Part shown: in pieces, positions 9,465 through 18,640 of the stretch
Position numbering within the stretch: position 1 is the first letter of the stretch
Layout: each line of letters starts with the position of its first letter
Assembly: GCF_017491605.1 (NCBI RefSeq)
Contig: NZ_JAFGYY010000019.1
Span: forward strand, 1-64,000
DNA: 64,000 bases
Source: Pseudomonas sp. 30_B
GTDB lineage: Bacteria > Pseudomonadota > Gammaproteobacteria > Pseudomonadales > Pseudomonadaceae
Reading direction: 5' to 3'
The notes under the pieces: model-generated
Told to the model about the DNA's origin: nothing
Database searches by the model: none
The model's input: only the letters and a program-made list of their open reading frames with translations
Position numbers and translations under genes: made by a program

Positions 9465-9570
9465 AAAGCCCTTCTGCGCAGCCAGGACAGTTGTGTATTG
9501 CGCTCGCGATAGCAGCGCGGCAGACGTTCCGCTAGTCTGAGCGGCAGACACCCGGAAGTCCCGCACGCGC

Positions 9571-11766
9571 ATGTTTTCCTCCCCATTGCTCCAGTCTCTG
9601 CGGCGCCTCTGGGCGCTGGACAAGTTCGCCTACAGCCTGCGGGTGTTCGTCGCCCTCAGCGGGGTCATGCTCGCGTGCTGGCTGCAGGGCCGGCCGGAGC
9701 TGGTGATCCCGCTGTTCCTCGGGGTCATCGCCAGCGCCCTGGCGGAAACCGACGACCACTGGCTGGGCCGCCTGCAGGCACTGCTGGTGACCCTGGCCTG
9801 CTTCAGCATCGCCTCGCTGGCGGTGGAGCTTCTGTTCCCCTACCCGCTCCTCTTCGTCGCCGGCCTGGCGCTCTCGACCTTCGCCATGACCCTGCTCGGT
9901 GCGCTGGGCGAGCGCTACGCGGCCATCGCCTCGGCCACGCTGATCCTGTCGATCTACACCATGATCGGCGTGGACCAGCGCGGCGGCACGCCTACCGACT
10001 TCTGGCGCGAGCCGGTGCTGCTGGTGATCGGCGCGCTCTGGTACGGCCTGCTCTCGGTACTGTGGAACGCGCTGTTCGCCAACCAGCCGGTACAGCAGAG
10101 CCTGGCGAAGCTGTTCCTCGAACTGGGTGAGTACCTGAAGATCAAATCGAGCCTGCTGGAACCGCTGCGCCAGCTCGACGTCGAGGCCCAGCGCCTGGCC
10201 CTGGCACGGCAGAACGGCCGCGTGGTGGTGGCGCTCAACCAGGCCAAGGAAACCATCCTGGCGCGCCTCTCCCACGGCAGGCCGAGCCCGAAGATCAGCC
10301 GCTACCTGAAGCTCTACTTCATCGCCCAGGACGTCCACGAGCGCGCCAGTTCCTCGCACTATCCCTACAACCAACTGGCCGAAGCCTTCTTCCACAGCGA
10401 CGTGCTGTTCCGCTGCCAGCGCCTGCTCAACCAGCAGGGCAAGGCGTGCAAGGCCTTGGCGAAGGCCATCCAACTGCGCCAGCCATTTGACTACAACGAC
10501 AGCGAGCTGGCCCTGGCCGACCTCAATGCCTCGCTGGAGTACCTGCGCGAGCAGGGCAACCCGGCCTGGCGCGGGCTGCTGCGCTCCCTCGGCGCGCTGG
10601 CGGCCAACCTCACCACGCTGGACCGCAAGCTCAGCGGCGCGAGCAATCCGGACACCCTGGACGACGAGCAGGACAGCACCCTGCTCGACCGTTCCCCGCA
10701 CTCGCTGAAGGAGGCGCTGGAACGCATCCGCCTGCAGGTCTCGCCGACCTCGCTGCTGTTCCGCCACGCCCTGCGCCTGTCCCTGGCGCTGGCCGCCGGC
10801 TACGGAGTGCTGCACCTGATCCATCCGACCCAGGGCTACTGGATCATGCTGACCACGGTGTTCGTCTGCCAGCCGAACTACGGCGCCACGCGCATCCGCC
10901 TGGTGCAGCGGATTCTCGGTACCCTGATCGGCCTGGTGGCCGGCTGGGCACTGATCGACCTGTTCCCCAACCCACTGATCCAGTCGCTGCTGGCGGTGAT
11001 CGCTGGGGTCGCCTTCTTCGCCAGTCGGAGTACGCGCTACACCCTGGCGACGGCAGCCATCACCCTGCTGGTGCTGTTCTGCTTCAACCAGGTGGGCGAC
11101 GGCTACGGGCTGATCCTGCCGCGCCTGTTCGATACCCTGCTCGGCGCGCTGATCGCCGGCGCCGCGGTGCTGCTGGTGCTGCCCGACTGGCACGGCCGCA
11201 GCCTGCACCGTCTGGTCGGCGGCACCCTGGCCTGCAACAGCCGCTACCTGCGCGAGATCATGCAGCAGTACGCCAACGGCAAGCGCGACGACCTGGTCTA
11301 CCGTACCGCCCGGCGCAACGCGCACAACGCCGACGCCACACTGTCCACCACCCTGTCGAACATGCTGCTGGAGCCCGGCCACTTCCGGAAGGACGCGGAG
11401 ATCGGCTTCCGCTTCCTGGTGCTTTCCCACACCCTGCTCAGCTACCTCTCCGCCCTCGGCGCGCACCGCGACCGCCTGCCCCCGGCCCCCAGCGACGCGC
11501 TGATCGGCGAGGCCGCCGAACGCCTCACCGCCAGCCTCGACGACATCGCCGCACGCCTCACCGAGCAGCGCCCGGTTGCGATCTACAGCGATGAGGAAGA
11601 CGCGCTGGCCAAGCGCCTGGAGGAGCTGCCCGAGGACGAGGACGACGCGCATCGACTGGTGCAGACCCAGCTGGCACTGATCTGCCGACAGCTCACGCCG
11701 CTACGCACCCTGGCGGCGCACCTGCTGAAGAAGGAGAGTGGTGCGGAGCAGGCCGAGACGGCCTGA
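9571..11766 (+). CDS. YccS/YhfK family putative inner-membrane transporter (FUSC-like)
   Basis: 731 aa. Two hydrophobic blocks, each with about six TM helices (~15-165 and ~395-535), alternate with soluble domains, the typical YccS/FUSC/aromatic-acid exporter arrangement. It has KFAYSLRVFVALSGVM at the N-terminus and SLLFRHALRLSLALAAGYG plus TQGYWIMLTTVFVCQPNYG at the second block, the latter being diagnostic of the family. The long C-terminal cytoplasmic region is charged and helical (ALAKRLEELPEDEDD). No adaptor or outer-membrane gene is adjacent. The cargo of YccS proteins is not established, so it is named by family only. Confidence 0.85.
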   Translation: MFSSPLLQSLRRLWALDKFAYSLRVFVALSGVMLACWLQGRPELVIPLFLGVIASALAETDDHWLGRLQALLVTLACFSIASLAVELLFPYPLLFVAGLALSTFAMTLLGALGERYAAIASATLILSIYTMIGVDQRGGTPTDFWREPVLLVIGALWYGLLSVLWNALFANQPVQQSLAKLFLELGEYLKIKSSLLEPLRQLDVEAQRLALARQNGRVVVALNQAKETILARLSHGRPSPKISRYLKLYFIAQDVHERASSSHYPYNQLAEAFFHSDVLFRCQRLLNQQGKACKALAKAIQLRQPFDYNDSELALADLNASLEYLREQGNPAWRGLLRSLGALAANLTTLDRKLSGASNPDTLDDEQDSTLLDRSPHSLKEALERIRLQVSPTSLLFRHALRLSLALAAGYGVLHLIHPTQGYWIMLTTVFVCQPNYGATRIRLVQRILGTLIGLVAGWALIDLFPNPLIQSLLAVIAGVAFFASRSTRYTLATAAITLLVLFCFNQVGDGYGLILPRLFDTLLGALIAGAAVLLVLPDWHGRSLHRLVGGTLACNSRYLREIMQQYANGKRDDLVYRTARRNAHNADATLSTTLSNMLLEPGHFRKDAEIGFRFLVLSHTLLSYLSALGAHRDRLPPAPSDALIGEAAERLTASLDDIAARLTEQRPVAIYSDEEDALAKRLEELPEDEDDAHRLVQTQLALICRQLTPLRTLAAHLLKKESGAEQAETA

Positions 11767-11778
11767 GCACACAGCCTC

Positions 11779-11859
11779 TGTAGGAGCGAGCCTGCTCGCG
11801 AACCGCACGGCACCGCTGTCGCCGGGAGACTCCATTCGCGAGCAAGCTCGCCCCTACGA
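11779..11859. repeat. REPIN (GTAGGAGCGAGC type)
   Basis: TGTAGGAGCGAGCCTGCTCG and the mirrored CGAGCAAGCTCGCCCCTACG flank about 40 bases. The outer arms carry one change each relative to the 9386 copy. Confidence 0.88.
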
Positions 11860-11898
11860 AAAGCCATCCCGGTAATCCCCACACAGCCCGGCTGCCCG

Positions 11899-12634
11899 TT
11901 ACAACCCATGCTCCCGCATCAGCGCGTCATAACTGCCGTCCGCCCGCATCGCGCGAATAGCCTGGTTGAACGCCACGATAATTTCCGCGTGATGCGGAAC
12001 GTGACGACCCACCAGGATGTGCAGGCCATTCTCGGCCAGCGGCACCGGAAGGAACTCCAGCTCGCCCTTGAGTTCGGCGAGGTCGCTGTTGAAATGCACC
12101 TGCGCGGTGATCTCGTCTTCCAACGTCAGGTCCACGCGCCCGGCCTGCAGCATCAGCGCCGCATTGACGAATGCTGAACACCGGCACCCGTTGCAGTTTC
12201 GGGTCGCTGTTGAAGGCCTCGGAGTAGGCGTAGCCGCGCACCATGGCGATGCGGTACGGATAGAGATCGGCCAGCTTGGCGAAGGTGATGGGCGAACCCC
12301 GGCGCTTGATCAGGCGCACGCGATTGACCAGGTAGGGCTCGGAATACACGCCGAAGGCTTCCCGCTCCTGCGCGTACCAGGCGTCCACCACCAGGTCGTA
12401 CTCGCCGTTCGCCACGCCGTGCAGCACGCGCGGCCAGGGCACCTCGATGTATTCGCTGGCGTAGCCGGCACGCTTAAGTGCGGCCTGCACCAGATGCACC
12501 GCCACGCCGTTCCCGGGCAACCGGTTGTCCGCGTAGGGCGGCCAGCGATCCGCGGCAATGCGCAGCACTTCTCCGGCCCGCGCCACGCCGGCAACGCACA
12601 GGAACACGAGGATCAGCAGCAGGCGCAGCGCCAT
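11899..12634 (-). pseudogene. Frameshifted periplasmic solute-binding protein (SBP_bac_3 type)
   Basis: The 5' part (12634 down to ~12175) encodes a signal peptide (LLLILVFLCVAGVARA) and lobe 1 with IAADRWPPYADN and YDLVVDAWYAQEREAF, as in amino-acid-type binding proteins lacking an ABC partner. The frame then leaves homology after PKLQRVPVFS. The rest (FVNAALMLQAGRVDLTLEDE to the C-terminus at 11899) continues in another frame. Removing a single base near 12172 would restore one ~245-residue protein. The tail ends normally (YDALMREHGL). This is either a true recent inactivation or a base-calling error. No transport genes flank it. Confidence 0.75.
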
Positions 12635-12696
12635 CGGGGATGTCGTCCTGGGAGAAGCTTTCAAGACTAGACGCTGCCCACGGCGCCGCGCCAACC

Positions 12697-13470
12697 TCAG
12701 AACAACATCGCCGCGCGCAGGCTCATGCCGCCGCCGGTCTCGGGTACTACCGTCAGGTTGTAGCGATCACGCTCGGGGCCTTCGAGGAACAGGTTGTAGG
12801 TGAAGTTGGCGAAGAAGTTGCCCACCGCCATGCCCACCAGCACATCGGTCGGGTAGTGCTTGTCGCCTTCGACCCGCGCCAGCGCGGTCAGCCCGTCGAG
12901 CGCGTAGAGCCCGGCCTTGGCGGTGTAGCGCAGGGTCGGGTCCATGTCGATGTAGTCCAGGTTGCGCCGGGTGAAGCTGGTGTGCACGGCGGTGACGGCG
13001 GTGTGCTTGGACGGGAAGGAGTCGTCGGGCACCCCATCGGGGCGCTCGCGGCCGGACCACTCCTTGGCCTCTTCGACGAAGCCGGTCACCGCATAACGAT
13101 CCGCCGCCAGCAACGCCAGGTTGCGCCCGCGCCAGCTCCATTTCTCCTCGCTGTCCGCCGTTTTCGGGGCGGCGACCAGCGCGCTGACCACGCTCGCCCC
13201 GGTGGCGAGGTTGAGCATGCGGTCGGCGGCCTGGTTGGCATCGCCGCCGAAGAACCAGTCGTGATCGCTCGCCGAGCGTTGCCACTTGTGGTCCCAGTTG
13301 CCGGCGGCGATCACCGCCGCGCCTGCCACCGGCGCCCAGACATCCGGGCTGACCACCGCACGCTGCGCGGAGTCGCCCACACGTGACCAGCTCATCTGAG
13401 GTGTGCCTGCGCAACCGAGCAGGCCAGTGGTGACGGCCAGCGTCAGGGCCGTCAGCAGGGTCGTTTTCAT
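12697..13470 (-). CDS. PAP2-family phosphatase, lipoprotein
   Basis: 257 aa. The N-terminus is a lipoprotein signal (TTGLLGC, lipidated Cys ~20) and no other long TM helix is evident, so an outer- or inner-membrane-anchored periplasmic enzyme is likely. PAP2 motifs are complete with one variation: K136-x6-RP (KEWSGRERP), PSKH at 153-156 where PSGH is usual, and R199-x5-H205-x3-D209. The catalytic histidines are therefore H156 and H205. The substrate may be a lipid phosphate or undecaprenyl/lipid A-related compound, but this is not readable. It stands alone between the frameshifted binding-protein gene and the slipin gene. Confidence 0.82.
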   Translation of the reverse strand: MKTTLLTALTLAVTTGLLGCAGTPQMSWSRVGDSAQRAVVSPDVWAPVAGAAVIAAGNWDHKWQRSASDHDWFFGGDANQAADRMLNLATGASVVSALVAAPKTADSEEKWSWRGRNLALLAADRYAVTGFVEEAKEWSGRERPDGVPDDSFPSKHTAVTAVHTSFTRRNLDYIDMDPTLRYTAKAGLYALDGLTALARVEGDKHYPTDVLVGMAVGNFFANFTYNLFLEGPERDRYNLTVVPETGGGMSLRAAMLF

Positions 13471-13562
13471 CGTTCCCCCAGGGCGCCCACTTCGTCCGGG
13501 AATGGACGCGTCAATGCATGAGCTGGGAACTATAGACGCTGACTATCTGACAGACGTTGCCT

Positions 13563-14336
13563 TCAGTCAGGCTTGCCCGACTTGCCGCTGGATTCGAGCA
13601 GCCCCTTGAGCAACTCGATGGGCATGGGGAAAACGATGGTGGAATTCTTGTCGCCGGCAATCGCACTCAGCGTCTGCATGTAGCGCAACTGCATGGCGCC
13701 GGACTGGCGGCTGAGCATCTCGGCGGCCTGCATCAGCTTCTCGGACGCCTGCAACTCGCCCTCGGCATGGATGACCTTGGCCCGCCGTTCCCGCTCCGCC
13801 TCGGCCTGGCGGGCGATGGCGCGGATCATCGATTCGTTGAGGTCGACGTGCTTGATCTCGACGTTGGCGACCTTGATGCCCCAGGCGTCGGTCTGCGCAT
13901 CGAGGACTTTCTGGATGTCCATGTTGAGCCGCTCGCGCTCGGCCAGCATCTCGTCCAGCTCGTGCTTGCCCAGCACCGCGCGCAGGGTGGTCTGCGCCAG
14001 CTGGCTGGTGGCGGCGAGGAAGTTCTCCACCTGGATGATCGCCTTCTGCGGGTCGAGCACGCGGAAGTACACCACCGCGTTGACCTTCACCGAGACGTTG
14101 TCGCGGGAGATCACGTCCTGCGGCGGCACGTCGAGCACCACCGTGCGCAGGTCGACCCGGACCATCTGCTGCACCACCGGGATCACCAGCACCAGCCCCG
14201 GTCCCTTCACCTTCCAGAAGCGGCCCAGCTGGAACACCACCCCGCGCTCGTATTCGCGCAGGATCCGCAGCGCGCTGAGCACCAGGAACAGCAGCAGGAT
14301 CAGCGCCACCAAGAGTCCGAAGGGAAAGCCCATCAC
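13563..14336 (-). CDS. Slipin / stomatin-like SPFH membrane protein
   Basis: 257 aa. One N-terminal membrane helix (~5-25) is followed by an SPFH/band 7 domain: LREYERGVVFQLGRF, RTVVLDVPPQDVISRDNVSV, and the coiled-coil-forming AEAERERRAKVIHAEGE segment (~190-206). The C-terminus ends in a short Ser/Lys tail. It is the usual partner of NfeD1b proteases, which cleave stomatin C-termini. The two genes overlap by four bases (ATGA), so co-translation and complex formation are likely. A role in membrane-microdomain scaffolding is inferred from the family. Confidence 0.9.
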   Translation of the reverse strand: MMGFPFGLLVALILLLFLVLSALRILREYERGVVFQLGRFWKVKGPGLVLVIPVVQQMVRVDLRTVVLDVPPQDVISRDNVSVKVNAVVYFRVLDPQKAIIQVENFLAATSQLAQTTLRAVLGKHELDEMLAERERLNMDIQKVLDAQTDAWGIKVANVEIKHVDLNESMIRAIARQAEAERERRAKVIHAEGELQASEKLMQAAEMLSRQSGAMQLRYMQTLSAIAGDKNSTIVFPMPIELLKGLLESSGKSGKPD

Positions 14337-15676
14337 ACACCTCCTGAATCGTCGTTGGCCGCCACTTCCAGGCTCAGGCCGTTGCGCGCCATCACCCGCA
14401 CCCGCTGGCCGCTATGCAGCGGCCGGTCGGCGTGGACCTGCCATTGTTCGCCCTGCAGCGATACCCAGCCGGCGCAGGGATCGTCATCGGCCACCCACTG
14501 GATGGTCGCCAGGCTGCCCACCAGGCCGGCCGGGCCACTGACCACGGCACGCCGGCGAGCCTTGAGCGCAACACCGAGGACGCCGGCGATGAACAGCGCG
14601 CTGACGGTCGCCAGGGCCACTACCAGCCCCAGAGGAATACCGTAGCCGGGGGCATCGGTATCGACCAGGATCAGCGCACCGACCACGAAGGCGGCAATAC
14701 CACCCAGGCCCAAAGCGCCGAAGCTGGGCATGAAGGCCTCGCCGACCATGAAGGCCAGGCCGAGCAGGATCAGCGCCATCCCGGCGTAGCTCACCGGCAG
14801 CATCTGCAGGGCATAGAGTCCCAGCAGCAGGCAGATCGCGCCGAGCACGCCGGGCAGCGTCATGCCGGGGTTGGCGAATTCGAAGATCAACCCATAGATG
14901 CCGATCATCATCAGGATCAGCGCCACGCTGGGATCGGTGATCACCGCCAGCAGCCGGGTCCGCCAGTCCGCCTGCCGCTCGACCAGTGCAGCGCCGGCCA
15001 CCTGCAGGCGCAGGTCATGACCCTGGACGCTGACGCTGTGGCCGTCGATCATTGTCAGCAGCATGGGAATGTCCGGCGCCACCACATCCACCACCCTCTG
15101 CTTCAGTGCTTCGTCCGCCGCCAGGCTGACCGCCTCGCGCACCGCGCGCTCGGCCCACTCCGCGTTGCGTCCGCGCAGTTGCGCCAGGCCGCGGATGTAG
15201 GCCGAGGCATCGTTGATCTGCTTGCGCTCGAGAGTGCCGCTGTTGGTGTCGGGCTTGTCCGAGGGCTTGCCCTGCGAGGGCTCGGGATTGGGTGCGCCGA
15301 TCTGTACCGGCGTCGCCGCGCCCAGGTTGGTGCCCGGCGCCATCGCCGCGATATGGCAGGCGTAGAGGATGTAGGTCCCGGCACTGGCGGCCCGCGCGCC
15401 GCCGGGGGCGACGTAGCCGGCCACCGGCACCGGGCTGACCAGGATCGCCTTGACGATGCTGCGCATGGCGCTGTCCAGCCCGCCCGGAGTGTCCATGCGC
15501 AGCACCACCAGCGCCGCGCCCTCCTCCGCGGCACGGCTGATGCCACGCACCACGTAGTCGGCGGTCGCCGGCCCGATGGCGCCGTCCACATCCAGCACTA
15601 CCGCCGTGGGAGCCGCCAGAACCCCTCCCGCGCCAAGCAGCAGGAAACAGGCGAGTCGACGGAGCAGCCTCAACAT
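14333..15676 (-). CDS. NfeD family membrane-bound serine protease (NfeD1b type)
   Basis: 447 aa from the ATG at 15676, which begins a signal peptide (LLRRLACFLLLGAGGVLAAP). The ClpP-like protease domain has MDTPGGLDSAM and the nucleophile region GGARAASAGTYI; the Ser within AASAGT is the expected catalytic residue. Four to five TM helices follow (~230-350: AVITDPSVALILMMIGIYGLI and onward). A C-terminal NfeD OB-fold domain starts near GPAGLVGSLATI. It overlaps the slipin gene, forming the classic NfeD-stomatin operon for membrane quality control. Confidence 0.9.
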   Translation of the reverse strand: MLRLLRRLACFLLLGAGGVLAAPTAVVLDVDGAIGPATADYVVRGISRAAEEGAALVVLRMDTPGGLDSAMRSIVKAILVSPVPVAGYVAPGGARAASAGTYILYACHIAAMAPGTNLGAATPVQIGAPNPEPSQGKPSDKPDTNSGTLERKQINDASAYIRGLAQLRGRNAEWAERAVREAVSLAADEALKQRVVDVVAPDIPMLLTMIDGHSVSVQGHDLRLQVAGAALVERQADWRTRLLAVITDPSVALILMMIGIYGLIFEFANPGMTLPGVLGAICLLLGLYALQMLPVSYAGMALILLGLAFMVGEAFMPSFGALGLGGIAAFVVGALILVDTDAPGYGIPLGLVVALATVSALFIAGVLGVALKARRRAVVSGPAGLVGSLATIQWVADDDPCAGWVSLQGEQWQVHADRPLHSGQRVRVMARNGLSLEVAANDDSGGV

Positions 15677-15776
15677 GGCGCCTCCCGGCCTTGGCCGGCG
15701 GGCATCGCGGCGAATGAATGGACGATGCCCTCCCCTAAGCATAGCCCCCAGGGCCGGGCGCCCCGCCGGAAACGAA

Positions 15777-15798
15777 AAACCCCGCCGAAGCGGGGTTT
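15777..15798 (-). terminator. Rho-independent terminator of the malic enzyme gene
   Basis: Minus-strand AAACCCCGC-TTCG-GCGGGGTTT has a 9-bp stem closed by a UUCG tetraloop, then TTCGTTT. It lies 18 bases after the maeB stop. It also marks one edge of a probable synteny junction. Confidence 0.85.
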
Positions 15799-15816
15799 CT
15801 CGTGAGCCGGTGCGAA

Positions 15817-17085
15817 TCAGCCGTTGAAGACGTCTTCGACGGACTTCAGCGGGTAGTGCTTCGGATACGGCAGGGTGGCCACGCCGGTCTCGATGGCGGC
15901 CTTGGCCACGGCGTCGGAAACGACGGTGATCAGGCGCTTGTCCATCGGCTTCGGAATGATGTACTCGCGGCCGAACTCCAGGGCGCTCACGCCGTAGGCA
16001 TCGCACACGTCCTTGGGTACCGGCTGCTTGGCCAGGTCACGCAGGGCCAGGGCGGCGGCGATCTTCATTTCCTCGTTGATGCGGGTGGCGCGTACGTCCA
16101 GGGCACCGCGGAAGATGAAGGGGAAGCCCAGTACGTTGTTCACCTGGTTCGGGTAGTCCGAACGACCGGTGGCCATGATCACGTCATTGCGGGTGGCGTG
16201 GGCCAGTTCCGGCTTGATTTCCGGGTCCGGGTTGGAGCAGGCGAAGACGATCGGGTTCGGCGCCATGCGGGCGAGGTCTTCAGCGCTCAGCAGGTTGGCG
16301 CCGGACAGGCCGACGAACACGTCGGCGCCGTCGAGGGCGTCGGACAGGGTGCGCTTGTCGGTCTCGGTGGCGAATACGGCCTTGTACTGGTTCAGGTCGT
16401 TACGGCCAGCGTGGATCACGCCCTGGCGGTCGATCATGTAGATGTTCTCGACCTTGGCGCCCATGCTCACCAGCAGCTTCATGCAGGAGATGGCGGCGGC
16501 GCCGGCACCCAGGCAGACGATCTTCGCGGACTCCAGCTTCTTGCCGGCGATTTCCAGGGCGTTGAGCATGCCGGCGGCGGTCACGATGGCGGTGCCGTGC
16601 TGGTCATCGTGGAATACCGGGATGTCGCACTGCTCGATCAGCGCGCGCTCGATCTCGAAGCACTCGGGTGCCTTGATGTCTTCCAGGTTGATGCCGCCGA
16701 AGGTGATGGAGATGCGCTTGACGGTATCGATGAAGGCCTGCGGGCTTTCGGCGTCGACTTCGATGTCGAATACGTCGACACCGGCGAAGCGCTTGAACAG
16801 CACGCCTTTGCCTTCCATGACCGGCTTGGAGGCCAGCGGGCCGAGGTTGCCCAGGCCGAGAATGGCGGTACCGTCGGAAATGACCGCGACCAGGTTGCCC
16901 TTGCCGGTGTACTTGAAGGCCAGCTCCGGATCACGCGCGATTTCGCGGACCGGCTCGGCGACGCCCGGGCTGTAGGCCAGCGACAGGTCGCGGGCGGTGG
17001 CGGTCGGCTTGGTCAGCTCGACGCTCAGTTTACCGGGGCGGGGTTGGGCGTGATATTCGAGGGCAGCGGTCTTGAGATCAGACAT
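15817..17085 (-). CDS. maeB: NAD(P)-dependent malic enzyme, short form
   Basis: 422 aa. Oxidative decarboxylation of malate to pyruvate with production of NAD(P)H, in the cytoplasm. The start at 17085 has GAAG upstream and gives the usual length of the short malic enzymes, without the C-terminal phosphotransacetylase-like domain of long MaeB. Seen: YSPGVAEPV, the Lys motif GNLVAVISDGTAILGLGN, the metal-binding HDDQHGTA, the Rossmann GAGAAAISC, and FACSNPDPEI. The gene is flanked by a clear terminator, so it is monocistronic. Cofactor preference (NAD or NADP) is not decidable by eye. Confidence 0.92.
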   Translation of the reverse strand: MSDLKTAALEYHAQPRPGKLSVELTKPTATARDLSLAYSPGVAEPVREIARDPELAFKYTGKGNLVAVISDGTAILGLGNLGPLASKPVMEGKGVLFKRFAGVDVFDIEVDAESPQAFIDTVKRISITFGGINLEDIKAPECFEIERALIEQCDIPVFHDDQHGTAIVTAAGMLNALEIAGKKLESAKIVCLGAGAAAISCMKLLVSMGAKVENIYMIDRQGVIHAGRNDLNQYKAVFATETDKRTLSDALDGADVFVGLSGANLLSAEDLARMAPNPIVFACSNPDPEIKPELAHATRNDVIMATGRSDYPNQVNNVLGFPFIFRGALDVRATRINEEMKIAAALALRDLAKQPVPKDVCDAYGVSALEFGREYIIPKPMDKRLITVVSDAVAKAAIETGVATLPYPKHYPLKSVEDVFNG

Positions 17086-17188
17086 TTGGGCACTTCCGCT
17101 TTTGTTACTTGTTGGACAGACGGGGGTCCGAGCATACGCAGAAAGCCCGCACCTGCCAAGGTAGCCCAAGCCCCTGCTGTCAAGACCT

Positions 17189-18640
17189 CTAGCGTACGAC
17201 CTTCAGCCAATCGCCAGGTTTTGGCTGGCCGATTGGATACAAGTCGTTCAATAAGCGTATACGATTTATCGAGTCAGATTCCAGCCCCGGACCTGCTTTC
17301 GCGAACTCCTCGACAGTCTGCCCGGATTTGACCTGAACGACGGCGATCCGGCGCGGTTGCGCCAGCTTCTTCTCGTCCGCGCGCATCGGCCGGAAGCTGC
17401 GGATCACCTGCAGGAACTGGTCATCCACGCTTTCCAGGGAGGCGCGGCCTTTGACCGCACCCACGAACAGATAGGCACGGTCCTTCTGGTAGATCACCGC
17501 GACGCGACGGGCCGGCGAGCCGGGCACTACGCCGGTGGCGACGTCCAGGCCGGCCTGCTGGAAGCTCTCCTCACCCGCCAGGCGACCGCCCGTTCCCTTG
17601 CGCAGGAACTCCACCGGCGTCAGCTGGCCATCGCGCTGCACCACTTTCATGCCGATGTAGGCCTGCTGGTCGGCGGTGAACCCGACCAGCGCGGTCGGCT
17701 GGTTGAGGATGCCCCATCCCGCCGGGTAGGTCAGGGTGAAGTCCAGTTCCGCATGGTAGAAGCTCTGCCCACGGCGCACGCCGCTGGAAGCCGAATCGCC
17801 GAACGGCATGCCGTCGATGGCCTTCAGGTAGCGTTCGGCGCCGACTTCGTGCTGGCTGTTGCCGGCCAGGGCCTGGGCCGGGCCGATCACCTGCTTGAGA
17901 CGCTGGTCGTTGTCCGGGTGGGTGTCGAACAGGCCGTGGTAACCCACCGGCTGGGTCGCCTGGCCCTTGCGTGCGGCCTCGTCGCGGGCGAAGTCTTCCT
18001 GGTTCTTCAGCACCCGCACCACCTGGATCATCGCGGTGGGATCGTAGCCGGCGCGGGCCAGGTACTTGGCGCCCAGGCCGTCAGCCTCCAGCTCCATGTC
18101 ACGTCCATAACCGCGCACGAAGGCGGTGCCGAGCACATTGGTGAGATCGGCGGCGGCGCCCACGCCAGTACCGATGGCGACCGCCTGGCCGAGGATGTTC
18201 CAGGCGCTGGACTGGCTCTGCTGGCGCACGCTGTGGCGGGCGGTGACGTGGCCGACTTCGTGGCCCAGCACCGCCGCCAGCTCCGCCTCGGAGCCCAGGT
18301 AGGCCATCAGGCCGCGATGGATGTAGATGTAACCGCCGGGCAGGGCGAAGGCGTTGATGTCCGGGGTGTCGATGACGGTGAAGTGGTACTGCAGCTGGGG
18401 CCGGTCGCCGGCGCGGGCGACCCGCTCGCCGACCTGCTGCACGTAGGCCTGCAGCTTCTCGTCTTCGTAGCGCGGGTACTGCTTGAGGATTTCCTGGCTG
18501 TACTTCTGCCCCAGGCTGAGTTCCTCCTGCTCGCTCATCATTACGAAGTCGGACTTGCCGGTGGCCGGGTTCACGGCGCAACCGCCCAGGACGCTCATCA
18601 GCGCCAGCAGGGTAAGAATTCCGAACGAGCGCACGCTCAT
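17189..18640 (-). CDS. M48 family metallopeptidase lipoprotein with C-terminal LysM-like domain
   Basis: 483 aa, BepA/YfgC-like periplasmic zinc protease. Lipobox LGGC (Cys ~21) anchors it to a membrane. Zinc site HEVGH (H127, E128, H131), with the third ligand probably E185 in ELEADGLGAKYL. The C-terminal half (~300-480) lacks the TPR repeats of BepA. It contains VQVKSGQTVEEFAK and PKPGDWLKVV, a LysM-like peptidoglycan-binding unit. Its start codon overlaps the end of the upstream nuclease gene by four bases. A role in outer-membrane or cell-wall protein quality control is inferred. Confidence 0.88.
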   Translation of the reverse strand: MSVRSFGILTLLALMSVLGGCAVNPATGKSDFVMMSEQEELSLGQKYSQEILKQYPRYEDEKLQAYVQQVGERVARAGDRPQLQYHFTVIDTPDINAFALPGGYIYIHRGLMAYLGSEAELAAVLGHEVGHVTARHSVRQQSQSSAWNILGQAVAIGTGVGAAADLTNVLGTAFVRGYGRDMELEADGLGAKYLARAGYDPTAMIQVVRVLKNQEDFARDEAARKGQATQPVGYHGLFDTHPDNDQRLKQVIGPAQALAGNSQHEVGAERYLKAIDGMPFGDSASSGVRRGQSFYHAELDFTLTYPAGWGILNQPTALVGFTADQQAYIGMKVVQRDGQLTPVEFLRKGTGGRLAGEESFQQAGLDVATGVVPGSPARRVAVIYQKDRAYLFVGAVKGRASLESVDDQFLQVIRSFRPMRADEKKLAQPRRIAVVQVKSGQTVEEFAKAGPGLESDSINRIRLLNDLYPIGQPKPGDWLKVVR

